From Symsagittifera roscoffensis (taxonomy: Eukaryota > Xenacoelomorpha > Acoela > Convolutidae): a stretch of 64,000 nucleotides of DNA. The notes under the pieces are model-generated. The model saw nothing but the letters and a program-made list of their open reading frames with translations. It ran no database searches and was not told the origin of the DNA. The stretch lies in NCBI RefSeq assembly GCF_963678635.1, contig NC_087067.1, positions 3,069,372 to 3,133,371 on the forward strand, given 5' to 3'. This document shows positions 1 through 10,101 of the stretch, in pieces; positions within the stretch are counted from its first letter, which is position 1, and every line of letters begins with the position of its first letter. The position numbers and the translations under genes are program-made.

Positions 1-310
1 CGACCGTACTCGAGATATGTTTCGGCCGTTCTTGATGTTTGTTTCGACCGTGCTCGATGTGTCTTTTGAACTTGCTAAAGGTATGTTTTGAACTTGCTCG
101 AACAAATTTTTATATGTTTCGACTGTGCTCAACCGAACGTTGCTTGTTTTGACCATGCTCGCGTTATGTTTGGAGCTTGTGCTCGACATTAACCCCTGTC
201 TCGACTATTTTTTTGGTCGTACACTTGGTCGACCAACAATTCCTGGTCGAGCTTTTTCTTTGAAAGTCGAAACATGAAGTAAACACCTCGACCCGGGTAA
301 CATTTAATTA
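1..310. repeat. GACCGTGCTCGA minisatellite plus conserved tail
   Basis: Degenerate tandem units of roughly 24-30 bp built on TTTCGACCGTGCTCGA fill about the first 190 bases. A unique tail follows, containing CCCCTGTCTCGACTATT, a TGGTCGAGC motif and CACCTCGACCCGGG. The same order (units, then tail) recurs at 63,007-63,550, so this is a dispersed repeat and not a local expansion. The left end is cut by the window edge. Confidence 0.8.
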
Positions 311-748
311 TTAAGCAGAACATGTTTGTCGAATTTTCGACCAATAAGATTGCAGCAAAATTCAAACTGAATATAGAACGCTCCAGTGCTAATTTTCTGC
401 TTTCTTATAGGGGTGGTAAATCACTAGTAGATACCAAAGGGAGGAGCGATTCTTAAGTAGATCCAACTTCAGCACTGGGTCAGACTTTATACAGTTTATT
501 TATCCACTTTGTACCACAGTGCCATCTTGTACAGTGCCAGAGAAAAATCTGAGATAAAATTGAACTACTGTAACAGTACTGATTCAGTAATGGCCTAATT
601 TGTTCCTCGACTTTTTTAGATTCTGATCGTGGAAAAGTCAGTGAAAAAACAGAAATATTTATCTGTTTATTAATTGCTGAAGTTTGGACTCCGCCCAGAT
701 TCCATCCCTCTGCCTGTCTCTCCCTTGTCACTCTTGGTTGCCCCCTTA
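311..748. other. No gene seen
   Basis: AT-rich sequence. The minus-strand open frame at 480-854 runs through unrelated repeat ends and has no recognisable domain, so it is not called. Confidence 0.6.
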
Positions 749-749
749 G

Positions 750-901
750 CAGGGTCAGATCTAGGATTTTTTCGAGGGTGGGTGGGATTTTCAGGAAAAA
801 TTCGAAAATTTTGTCGACCAAAATGATTTTCTGAGCTCTTTTAAAGGGGGACAAATCCCTGAGAGGGCGGCGTCCGACCCCCCTCGCTAAATCCGCTACT
901 G
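750..901. mobile_element. Short hAT-like MITE copy (family M1)
   Basis: Begins CAGGGTCAGATCTAGGATTT and ends TAAATCCGCTACTG, the diverged inverted ends of the M1 family, whose best ends are CAGGGGCGGATCTAGG. It keeps the TTTTCGAGG segment, the GTCGACC block and the GTCCGACCCCCCTCGC 3' block but lacks the middle. No convincing target duplication is left. Confidence 0.65.
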
Positions 902-1512
902 ATTATAATAATAACGACGTAGCTGTTATCCCAGTTTTTCTTTCAATCGCGAGTTAACCTCTAATTTAACCCACTTCTAAAACTTACTTGATTGTTTGCC
1001 GCTTTGCTTCAGCCATGAAAAGGTCATGTCTTAGCGAAAAGACTTGATATCAAATTTTTAAGGAACTATTTTTCAGAGCTGGCAAAAACGGTAGGTGAAA
1101 ACTTGCGGGTAAAAAGAAGCATAAAAAGCGAAGTTTGAGAAAAAGGTGGGGTAAAACAAAGTATTATAAAAATTTCTTCGTCTTTAAGAGAAAATTCGAC
1201 GTTTTTTGATCCTTTGAAAACTATTAGCCAAAAAGCGCTTTGGAGTATAAAAAAATAGGCTACAAATTTATGCAATTGGCCAGAGTTTTTTTTCTTCAAA
1301 AATTTGAGGAAGCTTGCAGGAAAACGCTCATTACTTTCTGTTGGTAAAAAAATTCAGTGAGATTCAGCAAGTTTCCTAAATATTTCAATGATAGCAAAAA
1401 ATTATTGGTGGCTATGAAAAAAAAACGTTGTAAACAAAAAAATATATAAAAGAACACTTTAATTGCATTGCGAAAAATTTTAAGGTCAGTCAGCCAATAA
1501 TCGATACCTCAA
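902..1512. other. No gene seen
   Basis: AT-rich intergenic sequence. A 77-residue minus-strand open frame at 1066-1299 has no domain or conserved motif. Confidence 0.6.
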
Positions 1513-1607
1513 AACAGTACAAAGGGGGACCCTTTGGGTCGGCAGGGGGTCAAATCCCTGAAGGGGGCCAACAGACCAACCCCCCCCCCCCCCCTAATCC
1601 GCTGATG
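1513..1607. mobile_element. M1 MITE, 3' fragment
   Basis: Matches only the right end of M1: the ACCCTTTGGGTCGGCAGGGGGTC block, a C-run and TAATCCGCTGATG. The left part is absent. Confidence 0.6.
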
Positions 1608-2122
1608 ACTTTTAGCTCAGAAAATCACTTTATTTTAGCAGTGCTCGCATACTTTTTTGTTGTTTTGGGAGTGCTCGGAAAATCAATTTGGTCAGCCGGA
1701 TAGGCAGGCTCAGAAACCCCTCGGAGACAAAATAAATACTTTTTAATTTTCTTAATTCACGTAAATTGCATAAACGAATTCAATCAAAGTTTTCAATTTT
1801 TTAAAAACTGCTAAGCTTTCCCATAACTTCAGTCCAAAAAACCAATTTCCTAAATTTGTTACAGTTACTTATCATATAAAACAATCATATCTCCTAAACT
1901 AGAACCAAGAATTCCCACGGGTTTTCGCCGCGGTAGCTCACACTTTTTTATGATTGTTTGTTAGTGGATACCGTCATCCTTATCGCAAAGGTTATCCGTA
2001 CATTTTTTTGTTTGCTAGCATCGGTCGAAGGCTGAAATCACAGAAGAAATTCTTTCACTCGTATAGACCATAAACAAAAAGACATGCTTTTAAATTGAAA
2101 ATTTAATTACACTTATTATTTT
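1608..2122. other. No gene seen; 3' flank of the sialyltransferase gene
   Basis: AT-rich sequence with no domain-bearing frame on either strand. It lies downstream of the minus-strand sialyltransferase stop codon. Confidence 0.5.
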
Positions 2123-2128
2123 TTTATT
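2123..2128 (-). promoter_or_regulatory. Candidate poly(A) signal AATAAA
   Basis: TTTATT on the plus strand reads AATAAA on the minus strand, about 86 bases past the sialyltransferase stop codon. Position and motif fit a cleavage signal, but the region is AT-rich, so chance occurrence is possible. Confidence 0.4.
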
Positions 2129-2213
2129 TTTGTAATTCACCAAAGGGTATTAAATCAGCAGGTTTTTCCTCTAGCGGTTTGGGAAAAGAAATATAATATA
2201 ATAATTGTAATCA

Positions 2214-2698
2214 TTACAAAATATTCAAAATTCCGTTCGTTAGATCATTACCCAACAATCTACATCCAAACATGCGTTTAATCACTGCAGTTTCTGAACT
2301 AGCGTTGTGGACTTTCGTCAGATACGACTTCTTAAAAGCCGAGTAGTAATGATAAGGGTACAAGTCGCTGTTTCCGAGTGAAAACCCGGCAATGTCTGGT
2401 GGATTGGGACACAGAGATATCGCCATAACCAGACCAATTAGCCCACTTGTTGCCCGAATTCTCTCATTTTTCAACAAATGATTCCTGATTTGAGAGCCCA
2501 GAAGAGGTGAAAGGAAAGTTATGTTGCTATTTTGGTAAAATAACTTCATATCTCGATAAATTCTTCCAGTGGGTGGGTCTTTATAGACAGACTTCTGAAT
2601 TCCAGAGAAATATTTGGCCTTCATTTTGTTGTATTTCTTTGGATTTATGTAGTAAAGGGGAGCTAAGAATTCTTTGGGGTACGTGAATATGTAGAGAA
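2214..2698 (-). CDS. GT29 sialyltransferase, last exon (sialylmotifs S, III, VS)
   Basis: C-terminal 161 codons of a Golgi CMP-sialic-acid:glycan sialyltransferase (family GT29). The exon is taken to start after the acceptor CTAAG at 2699-2700, in phase 1 with the donor at 3237. The frame upstream of that point is closed by a stop, which fixes the boundary. Sialylmotif S is seen as ATSGLIGLVMAISLC, motif III as YPYHYY, and motif VS as H-x4-E (HNASSE). Family knowledge: these contact both donor and acceptor, and the VS His is catalytic. The stop is TAA at 2214-2216, with a possible poly(A) signal just beyond. The segment before motif S (TYPKEFLAPLYYINPKKYNK) is a clean open frame. Orientation and order agree with the exons up to 5802. 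Confidence 0.85.
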
Positions 2699-2929
2699 CT
2701 TAGATTAGGCAGAAAGTCTAAATTTTTTTTAAAAAATATCACTGCAAGGCTGAAATAATCGACTAATTGACTACCTAGATTTAATAAAAAAATTGCAGGT
2801 GGTCATTTTTAGAAAAAAATTGTTTGTCATTCACATCGTGTGTAACAAATTGAATTGATCCACCTGAATCAGTTTGAATAGGCGATCCGCAATTTGTTAT
2901 CCGTCATTAATATCTCTAACTTAGTGAAC

Positions 2930-3193
2930 CAGGCGAATCTAAGATTTTCTCGAGGGCGGGGGGGGGGGGGGAGATTTTTGAAAAAAATAGGTCAAAGAGA
3001 ACCACTCCCTTTCAAAATTAGTGGTAAAATTAAAGGCCCCTTCAAAATTAGTAAAACTAAAGGCGCCTTTAGAAAAAAGTAGGGTTGGTCGGCCTCAAAT
3101 TGATGTCAAAATAATACCAATAGGGGGACGCTTTGGTCGGTGAGGGGTCAAATCCCTGAGGGGGTGCGTCCGTCCCCCCTTAATCCGCGCCTG
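2930..3193. mobile_element. M1 MITE in sialyltransferase intron 4
   Basis: Starts CAGGCGAATCTAAGATTTTC and ends TTAATCCGCGCCTG. It holds a long G-run after TCTCGAGGG and the GGCGCCTTTAGA block typical of M1. It lies wholly between two coding exons of the minus-strand gene. Confidence 0.75.
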
Positions 3194-3237
3194 ATCCGTT
3201 GTTATGCTTATCTGTAATAAAAAGAATCCGTAATTAC

Positions 3238-3460
3238 TGAAAAGGATTCTTGAAAGTGAACTCAACATTATAATTATGCTTGAGTTTCTGCCTTGATCCG
3301 CCTGGTCTTTGCGTCCGTTTCGGATGGCGTCTCGTATGGTGGAAAAGTAAGTCGTGTAGAAACTGATCTTGGACCCGACTGCGTGTCGGTGTGAGTACAC
3401 GGGCGCGTTGTTGAAGCGGAAAACGTAGTCGTAATTGTCGATGAGGGATGACACGTTTTT
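3238..3460 (-). CDS. GT29 sialyltransferase exon 4 (second half of sialylmotif L)
   Basis: The exon starts after the acceptor TTTCAG at 3461-3466 in phase 0 and ends at the proposed donor A|GTAATT (3237). Joined to the exon ending at 5039 it gives GILSR-KNVSSLIDNYDYVFRFNNAP, a textbook sialylmotif L (CMP-sialic acid binding) crossing the splice junction, followed by HAVGSKISFYTTY, which matches the conserved VG(S/T)K step. The second half (GRNSSIIIMLSSLSRILF) corresponds to the less conserved region between motifs L and S. The donor is less certain than the acceptor; the phase-1 join to the last exon gives an uninterrupted frame. Confidence 0.85.
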
Positions 3461-3740
3461 CTGAAATTGCAGTTTTTTTAATTCCAACTTTATAGGCGGA
3501 TGTAAGGTAGCAGATGCCTCCTTCTCAAGACTTTGACCCTATTATAATTTTTTTTATAAGGTTTTTCCTGGACTATCTAGAGGAACCAATTTTTTTGTTT
3601 GTTTTAAGTTCGAACAAATCGAATTTGCGGTTCAGCCGAATTGATTATCCATGCAACCCTCATTTCGCCCTCGGAGTAAATATTTTCACCTTGCTTTTTT
3701 CCTCTTGCTTACTATTGTACATCATTCTATTTTGGTCAAC

Positions 3741-3999
3741 CAAATTTTGTTGATATAACACAATAGGTGGTAGGTTCAATTCCAATAGCTGGATTGCTTT
3801 TTTTTTGTCGAAAGAAGTGTAAAATTTGAATGTTTGAATAGTATTTCATTTGGCAGAGTAATGTATTTACAAAAACTAACTTAGTAGTAATACAACTGAT
3901 TGAAAATGAAGTGAATATGTTATGTATTATAGTTCTGAAATTTAAAACATGCACTATACTCAAAATTACCACCTATTGTAACAAATCACCAAAATTTTG
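3741..3999. mobile_element. Inverted-repeat element of about 259 bp (MITE-like)
   Basis: CAAATTTTGTTGATATAACA plus CAATAGGTGGTA at the left is matched, inverted, by TACCACCTATTGTAACAAAT plus CACCAAAATTTTG at the right, an imperfect inverted repeat of about 31 bp. The inner part has no coding potential. It lies in intron 3 of the sialyltransferase. No clear target duplication was seen. Confidence 0.55.
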
Positions 4000-4536
4000 A
4001 ATCTTCCAAAGGCGATTTGTGTGCTATTATACTCTAATTTTGTTGGTGAGAAGAATCAAGGATAGCCGGTTGCTGTGCAAGTAGCACAGAATGTTCCCAC
4101 CGCATACATAAAAATCAAGAAAAAGCTTCGGTTTTTTTGCGTGATGTGAAAGGAGAACTAAACTTTGTGTGGAAAATTGACAACAATTGTATTCAAAAAT
4201 TGAATAACAAACAAAACCTTTTTATATTTTTTTGCGCAAAAATTTTTAAGGTTGCTTAAAACTTTTTCGGCCAAGGTAGCGTTAAGTGAATCAAATAAAA
4301 CTAGTTTAAATTTTAGTGAAATCAAATTTTCTTAGCCGAAACGAGCAATTTTTATATAAAAAACGTAACTCGATTGCTTTACTTGCTCGATATTAACTTT
4401 TAACTCAAAAGTTTTAAGCCGGTTTCTTCTCAACACTGGGATAACTTTTGAAAAATTAACTATGAGTCGTTGAAATTGCGACTGAAAGGGCTTCAAAATG
4501 ATTTATCACTCGACCTATGATTTTTTATGGTACCTG

Positions 4537-4928
4537 CTGGCGCGAATCTAGGAATTTCTCGAGGACTTTCAAAAAACGTGGACTTTCAAAAAACTCAAAA
4601 AACGTGGACTCTCAAAAAACGTGGACTTTCTCGAGGACTTTCAAAAAATCAAAATTTTGTCTACCTTTTTTTTAGGTCGACCAAATTGATTTTCTGGGCT
4701 CTATCAAATCACTATAAAGACCGTAATTTGAACAAATTTTCTGCGCCGCAGGCAAGTTTTTTAAATAAGGCCAAAAATAGCGTGCGCGCCCCCCTCAAAA
4801 TAAGTAAAGATTGGCGCCCAAGGCGCTTTTAGAAAAATTTCAAGGTCACTCAGCCAAAAATGAATATCTCAAAATAGTACATAGAAAAGAAGCGTCCACC
4901 CCTCCCCCCCACCTTAAATCAGCTACTG
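4537..4928. mobile_element. M1 MITE in sialyltransferase intron 3
   Basis: CTGGCGCGAATCTAGG at the left and TTAAATCAGCTACTGG at the right are diverged M1 ends. The interior shows CTGCGCCGCAGGCAA, GGCGCCCAAGGCGC and TCTGGGCTCT blocks. This copy has a small internal duplication of GTGGACTTTCAAAAAA. Confidence 0.7.
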
Positions 4929-5038
4929 GGTACCTGAACTTGCGTAGGAAAAAAATTTAAAAAATATAGAACACACTCGAAAAAACGTTTCTGCTCATTT
5001 ACAATAGTAGGAACAATAAAAGAGCACCAAAACTGTAC

Positions 5039-5177
5039 CCTGGATAGAATGCCGGATGAGCCGACCACTACACAGGTGGCGTTTGCGGACAGTTTTGGCA
5101 GAGGGGCACTGTCCACTTCCGACAACACTTCCAACATTGTGTCAAAGGTCAAGTTGGTCAGGCCAAAGGGCATTCCC
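5039..5177 (-). CDS. GT29 sialyltransferase exon 3 (first half of sialylmotif L)
   Basis: The frame ends in LSANATCVVVGSSGILSR, the start of sialylmotif L with its conserved Cys and G(N/S)SG. The donor AGG|GTACAG (GT at 5038-5037) is in phase 0 and joins cleanly to exon 4. The acceptor is ATACTTTTAG at 5178-5179. The upstream part (NLTFDTMLEVLSEVDSAPLP) resembles the linker before motif L in ST6Gal-type enzymes, including a possible N-glycosylation site. The acceptor implies that the preceding exon ends in phase 2, and no good phase-2 donor was found there. Confidence 0.8.
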
Positions 5178-5189
5178 CTAAAAGTATAT

Positions 5190-5342
5190 TGTATATATTG
5201 GCGCCCATGGCGCCTTTAGAAAAATTTTAGGGTCAGACGGCCAAAAATGGATTTCTTAAAAAGTACCAAAGGTGGGACCCTTTGGGTCGGCAAGGGGTCG
5301 AATCCCTGAGGGGGAAGACGTCCGCCCCCCTTGCCCCCCCCC
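5190..5342. mobile_element. M1 MITE remnant abutting a coding block
   Basis: Contains GGCGCCCATGGCGCCTTTAG, GGGACCCTTTGGGTCGGC and a poly-C run, the right-hand half of M1. The C-run directly meets the end of the exon-2 frame, so insertion or expansion here may have removed the original splice donor. Confidence 0.65.
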
Positions 5343-5345
5343 CCA

Positions 5346-5494
5346 TCGTTCGTTCAAAAGTTCTTTCAAAAGACCTTCAGACACACTAAAGGGAACTCGG
5401 GAGTTCGGAATTTTCTCTGCTTTGATTTGATATGAGCAGTGTTTTTTGGCCTTTTGAGATATTTGACTTGCGTTTAATTTGCGCTCAATTTTCC
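5346..5494 (-). CDS. GT29 sialyltransferase, block 2 (stem/catalytic domain start)
   Basis: In this frame the block reads ERKLNASQISQKAKKHCSYQ, then KIPNSRVPFSVSEGLLKELL. The CSYQIK...VPFS.EGLLKEL pattern resembles the segment of ST6Gal enzymes just before sialylmotif L. It is in a different frame from block 1, which it touches without room for an intron. The simplest readings are a one-base indel (assembly or allele) or a disabled gene. The right boundary is unclear because the M1 remnant begins there. Confidence 0.6.
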
Positions 5495-5802
5495 ACAAAC
5501 CTTTCGTCAAAGTGATGAGAATGGTTGATAGTGTCTTTCGACAGTCTAAACAGATCGAAGTTGTTGAAGTAATCAGGAAAGAATTCGCGGCAAATATCCG
5601 GCACTGGCTCTAAGCCGAAAACGTCGTCCACAATTTCTTCGGCCTGGAAGACCTGGAATTTTGCTAGCGGAGTTCGAGCGAGCTGGCCGTTATGTTGCGC
5701 AACTAGCTCTGCACGATTCAAAATGAGTTGAAAAACCTTTATAAGAAAAATTACAGCACCAAATTTGACAAATCGATGTAGAAAGTATTTGATTTTCATC
5801 AT
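5488..5802 (-). CDS. Sialyltransferase N-terminus, type II membrane anchor
   Basis: Starts at ATG 5802 (or the adjacent ATG at 5799). Longer versions of the frame would need a TTG start. MMKIKYFLHRF is a short basic cytoplasmic tail, then VKFGAVIFLIKVFQLIL forms a single membrane segment, the type II layout of Golgi glycosyltransferases. The rest (FGLEPVPDICREFFPDYFNN and so on) would be the lumenal stem. The frame meets a TGA at 5485-5487, while the homologous continuation lies in the next frame from about 5494. Together the five blocks give about 430 residues, close to the usual length of ST6Gal enzymes. Confidence 0.65.
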
Positions 5803-6566
5803 TAAATAAATGAAAGGCAAAATTTTATGTGTGATTTTTAAACATTACTAATTTTGATTCATAACAATGGGAGGTAATCAGTTACCGTAAAAATCAGCTG
5901 CTAATCGATATTCATGGAAATTTTGTCAGACGCACAGCAATTTTTATTATATGTTTGCCGAGAGAAAAAATCTGATCAACATTTTAATTTTTTCTTCATT
6001 AGTAAAAAAAATCTATTTCAAAAAGAAAAAAGAGTCACTAGATCAAAGAAAATATCAAATGCGTGCGGGCGATCAGTCTATTGCTGCACAATTTCGGTAG
6101 CTGTTTTGCCGATTTCTCTAAAAGTTAACTTTTTGGCCCCAAAAGACATTTCTTCAGGAATCTTTAGAATGCAACTTTTAATCTTTAAACCATTTCGAGG
6201 GCAGCAAAAAAATGTTTTGATCAGCAATCTCAAGTTTTTTTTGATCCGCCAAAACAAAAGAGTGACCATATTTAATGTTTGACAAATTGTTTGCCATAGA
6301 ATTGGATTCAAGTAAAAATAAAAGTAAAAACTTTGGGTCTCAAAACATCCATTTTAGAAGAAAAATCTGTTTTTTTTTTCCAGGCTGATATATCCTAAAT
6401 TGGAGAAAGAAACTTACAAATTGATAGTGTTTTCAAGCCAATATTTAAAAGCGAAGTAGATGAACATTTTTTTTGACCACGTGACATTTGAACAACCGAA
6501 TTGCCTTCATATGATTTCGACCAACACAAAGAATTTTGATTAATTGCCTTACATGATAAGACCTAA
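5803..6566. other. No gene seen; 5' flank of sialyltransferase
   Basis: Low-GC sequence. Overlapping frames at 5914-6282 (plus) and 6078-6311 (minus) are mirror shadows without domains. No convincing core promoter was recognised. Confidence 0.5.
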
Positions 6567-7531
6567 CCGCACTCAGTAAAAAGAGACAAAATATCGTACT
6601 TTTAGCAAAATTATAACTAATTATAAGAGCCAATTTTTGATGTTTGAGCGATTTATAATCCATTATAATGATATTATTTTTGTTGACATTTCAATAAATT
6701 ATAATCAATAGTAATTGATTACAATTTTTCCGAAAATCTCTTATCATCTATTATAATAGATTATAATCCTATTTACTATCAAAATATTATCTCATACAAA
6801 AAATCAATTCAATTGGACTATAGTTTAGCTATTCTGCATGAAAACACAGTAAAAATCAAATTTAATGTAAGTTTAAGCTATAAACAGGGGCGGATCTAGG
6901 ACTTTCTCGGGGGTTTTCAAAAAAATTTCGATAATTTTGTCGACCTTTTTTTTAAGTTGACCAAATTGATTTTATGAGCACTTCTAACTCCCTATAGAGA
7001 CCCCATTTTGATCAAACTTTCTGCGCCGCAGGCAAAATTATGAAAAAACAGGCCAAAAAAGGCGTTTTTAGACAATTATGAAAAAACAGGCCAAAAAAGG
7101 CGTTTTTAGATAAAAAAGGCGTTTTTAGCACCGTCACCAAAAATATATATATCTCAAGATAATTCAAAGGGGGAAACCCCAGCCCCCGCCTCTATGACCA
7201 CCCCTGGCTTTAAGCGCAAGTATATAGTATCATTTAGTTCGGTAACCAACTGAAAAGCACACAAAACAAAACAAAAATAAAACGAAATGAAGCGATGACA
7301 CAATTAATGAATAATAAATGGATTATAATTCAATAAAATTTGAAAAAATCTTGTTCAAAAAAAATCGATTATAATCGATTATAAACGATTATAATGATTT
7401 ATATTCTTTCGAAAAATGGTAACTTTATAATTCATTTTTAATCATCTATAGTCAATTCTTTTTGAAATTTCCGGAGACTGACGATAAAAACCCATTATAA
7501 TCTTTTATTTTCTTTTTTTACTGAGTGCGGG
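6567..7531. mobile_element. Inverted-repeat element with CCGCACTCAGTAAAAA ends and ATTATAATCGATTATAA interior
   Basis: The left end CCGCACTCAGTAAAAAG mirrors the right end CTTTTTTTACTGAGTGCGGG. Both flanks hold a TA next to the end, which would fit a TA target. The inner flanks are made of palindromic AT motifs (ATTATAATCGATTATAA and variants) at about 6,655-6,775 and 7,318-7,500. An M1 MITE is nested inside. A second copy, right end only, lies at about 18,880-19,045 and in its duplicate near 27,670-27,840. Confidence 0.65.
6885..7206 (+). mobile_element. M1 MITE with 8-bp target duplication
   Basis: Runs from CAGGGGCGGATCTAGGACTT to TATGACCACCCCTG, inverted ends matching at 11 of the first 15 bases. 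The flanks GCTATAAA and GCTTTAAG agree at 6 of 8 positions, fitting the 8-bp target duplication of hAT transposons. The interior includes CTGCGCCGCAGGCAAAATTA and a small duplication of the AAAAAAGGCGTTTTTAG segment. Nested in the 6567-7531 element. Confidence 0.8.
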
Positions 7532-8669
7532 TACCCGTGTAGTCAGTCAGAGCTCATTCGAAAAAATGAAATGAAATAAATTCTCAAAAAAAGAAATTTT
7601 CGATGAACTGAATACATCTGGGAGGGGGCTGGGTTGGTTTATGATTGCTTAAGTAATAAAACTTTAGAAAGTTTTTTAAATAATTTACACAGGTCAAAAC
7701 AGATTTAGAAGAGCAAGTTGTCTGGCTGATCGAACTTGATCTATCTTAAACTGTTGTCCAGGCAAGAAATGTCAATTTTATTTGACTTTAAATTGTTTTC
7801 AGCAATTTTGCTGAAATTTTCAAAAAACAAGAGGGGTAGAAAAATTTTGGAATTCATTTAAAAGTTTCAGAACAAACGTTTTGAGATAAAAAGGTGATTT
7901 AAGAAGTGCAGCAAAAGACAAAAGTAAAGTAGCAAATTTTACTTGAGAATTCGTCCCATGGAAACCATCTCTCCCCCATAAATAGACTAATTCCACAACA
8001 TCCTCCCTTAAAATAAATGACAAATTCCAGCAGTCAAGCCTGCATGATCTATGCTCAAATGTGATTGGCTGCAATTTATGGCTGTTCACCAAGTAGAATT
8101 TCTCCCTTTTTTATTTAGGGCGAGATATTATTTTGGGTCCAAGAGTTCGAGTTTAGAAATTCTTTTATTATTCTGTTTTTCAATAGAGTCTAAATACAGG
8201 TTTAAAAACTGTAACCAGGATAACACCAATCGAATTCAATATTTTCTGTTTGTCATCCATATAATTTTCATCTCAATCATGCTTTACGTTATACATGGTT
8301 CTACAGTAGCCATGTTTTTTTTTCGTTTTGTATATTAAGAGATTTCTGTGCTTATAAGTAGACTGATTCATGAGACGGTAACAAAGCACATGCTCGATTA
8401 CATGTTATCTCAAATATTTGTTGCGGAATTCGTGATCAAATTTCGGCCATGGCGGCATGCCGTTTCAAAAATACGACAAACCGGAATCCAAAACATCCTA
8501 ATTTGCGACAAAGTCTCCGAAACCCATGATTTTTAGAAAAAAAAATTGTGAAACGTTTGTGCATCGAATCCGCAATGGCGTTTCACAGAATCCGTGGATT
8601 ATAACAACGATTGTAAAATAAATGCAAATGTAAAATAAATCAACTTTTGTGGTGCACTGTTTTTTTTAT
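7532..8669. other. No gene seen
   Basis: No domain-bearing frame. 7,620-7,740 (GGTTTATGATTGC..., CAAAACAGATTTAGAAGAGC) is a diverged copy of the tail of the tandem unit that begins at 8670, so the repeat array once reached further left. Confidence 0.55.
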
Positions 8670-10101
8670 AATCACTGAATGTCACCAAAAATTACCCCAA
8701 ATCTTCTAGTGCAAAATGCAGTTATTGGTTAGAATGAAGCCAATAACTGTACGTCAGTTCATTTTTGATTAAAATTAACCAAAGCATTTGTCGTCACTTG
8801 CTTTGGCTAATTTTACTGAATCAATCATGATTTAACGCATTGTTATGCCTATTTTACTTTTTTCAATTGTTAAGCAAAAACGGGAAGTTCAGTAAGCACT
8901 TCAATCATATAATACTTACACTGATTATGTCTGTTTTTACTTCAATTTTTTTTCCAAAAGTACATGAGAATTTGTTTTTTCAGAAACTAATGTTCAGGTA
9001 AAATCAGACGTTATCAATTTTTGCTGAAATTAGATTTTGATGGCGAATTGACAAAAAATATTACATGCCAAGTTGCTGATTTTACTGTTGATTTTCAAAT
9101 GTTTTGTCCAATGAAAAGAAAGAACTATAAACTTCAGATATTTTTTAATTCTATCATATTTTTAAGTTGTGCAAAATATTTTAGTTTGGTTTGCATAAAC
9201 ATTTTCATTATAAAGTTTGATCTAAATTCCAGGCGTTATCTGAATTGATTGAAAATTAGTTGAAATTTTTTATGTAATTGTTCCGACTTTCGATGCGAAA
9301 GTAACGGAATATTTGTGTTCTGGGTGGGTTTTTTTTTCTTCAGACAAATTTCGACTTGTTAACTAGCCATTTTTGACGGATTTTTTTTATATCATTCAAA
9401 AGTTATTGTTGTCCTGAGCTCAAATTTGAAAAGATATTTCACCTGTGATCGTTTTTCGTAAAGTTTTGGGGGTTTAAAGATTGCCATTTTGGCCAATTTG
9501 AGACAATTAACGCGCAATATACTTCGCGCTATTAACGCGTAAGCGGAGAGTTAATCTGTCTTAAAATTGTTCCAAATTGGTAGAAAGAAGCTTAGCTTAT
9601 TTGTCATAATTGATTTGTTAAAAGGAGCTCAATCTATCTTTTTGTACTTTATAGGGAAGATTTTGATAAAAATTACTCAAATTTATTGATATCCATTTCT
9701 TTGTATTGATATCATTTTCATATCTCAAAGAAAAATAATCGCAGTTGTCAGGCAGACTTTAGTTTGTACAAAGCAAGGATTGCTTAAACATGTTTTGGTT
9801 TGATATTTTGGGCTTTTTTCAATCAAAAAAGATTTTCATCTTCACTTTAACTATTGTTCAAAAATTTGTTTGAAAGATTGTTTGACTAGAAAAATGTTTA
9901 CAAAATTTGAACTTCAGGAAATGTTTTTTTTTAAAATCATTTTGTCGATTTTCATGTCAGTAAGAACTTTGAGTTTGAATAGATCCAGTAGGGGACGGGG
10001 TTGGCTTATGATTGCCTGAGTTTTCAGAGTAGAAACTTTCTAAAATAATTAACAGAAGTCAAAACAGATTTAGTAGAGCAAGTTTTCCGGCTGACCAAAG
10101 T
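8670..10101. repeat. Tandem unit A (about 1.43 kb)
   Basis: Starts TAATCACTGAATGTCACC and ends GTTTTCCGGCTGACCAAAG. It includes an R1 segment (9278-9662). Units B and C repeat the same order at offsets of 1432 and 1412 bases with high identity. A 75-codon open frame at 9021-9248 recurs in unit B with one change, but this simply follows from repeat identity. Confidence 0.9.
9278..9662 (+). repeat. R1 copy in tandem unit A (3' end missing)
   Basis: TTGTTCCGACTTTCGATGCG start, then the conserved CAGACAAATTTCGACTT, CATTTTTGACGG and TTAACGCGCAATAT/GCGCTATTAACGCGTAAGC palindromic block. It lacks the 3' hairpin. Confidence 0.8.

Noticed and set aside
3760-3795. GGTTCAATTCC, a tRNA B-box-like word
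   Set aside because: No A box at the right distance and no cloverleaf; it lies inside the inverted-repeat element at 3741-3999.
9021-9248. 75-codon open frame conserved in units A and B (9021 and 10,434)
   Set aside because: Conservation is fully explained by recent tandem duplication. Unit C does not keep the frame, and no domain is recognisable.
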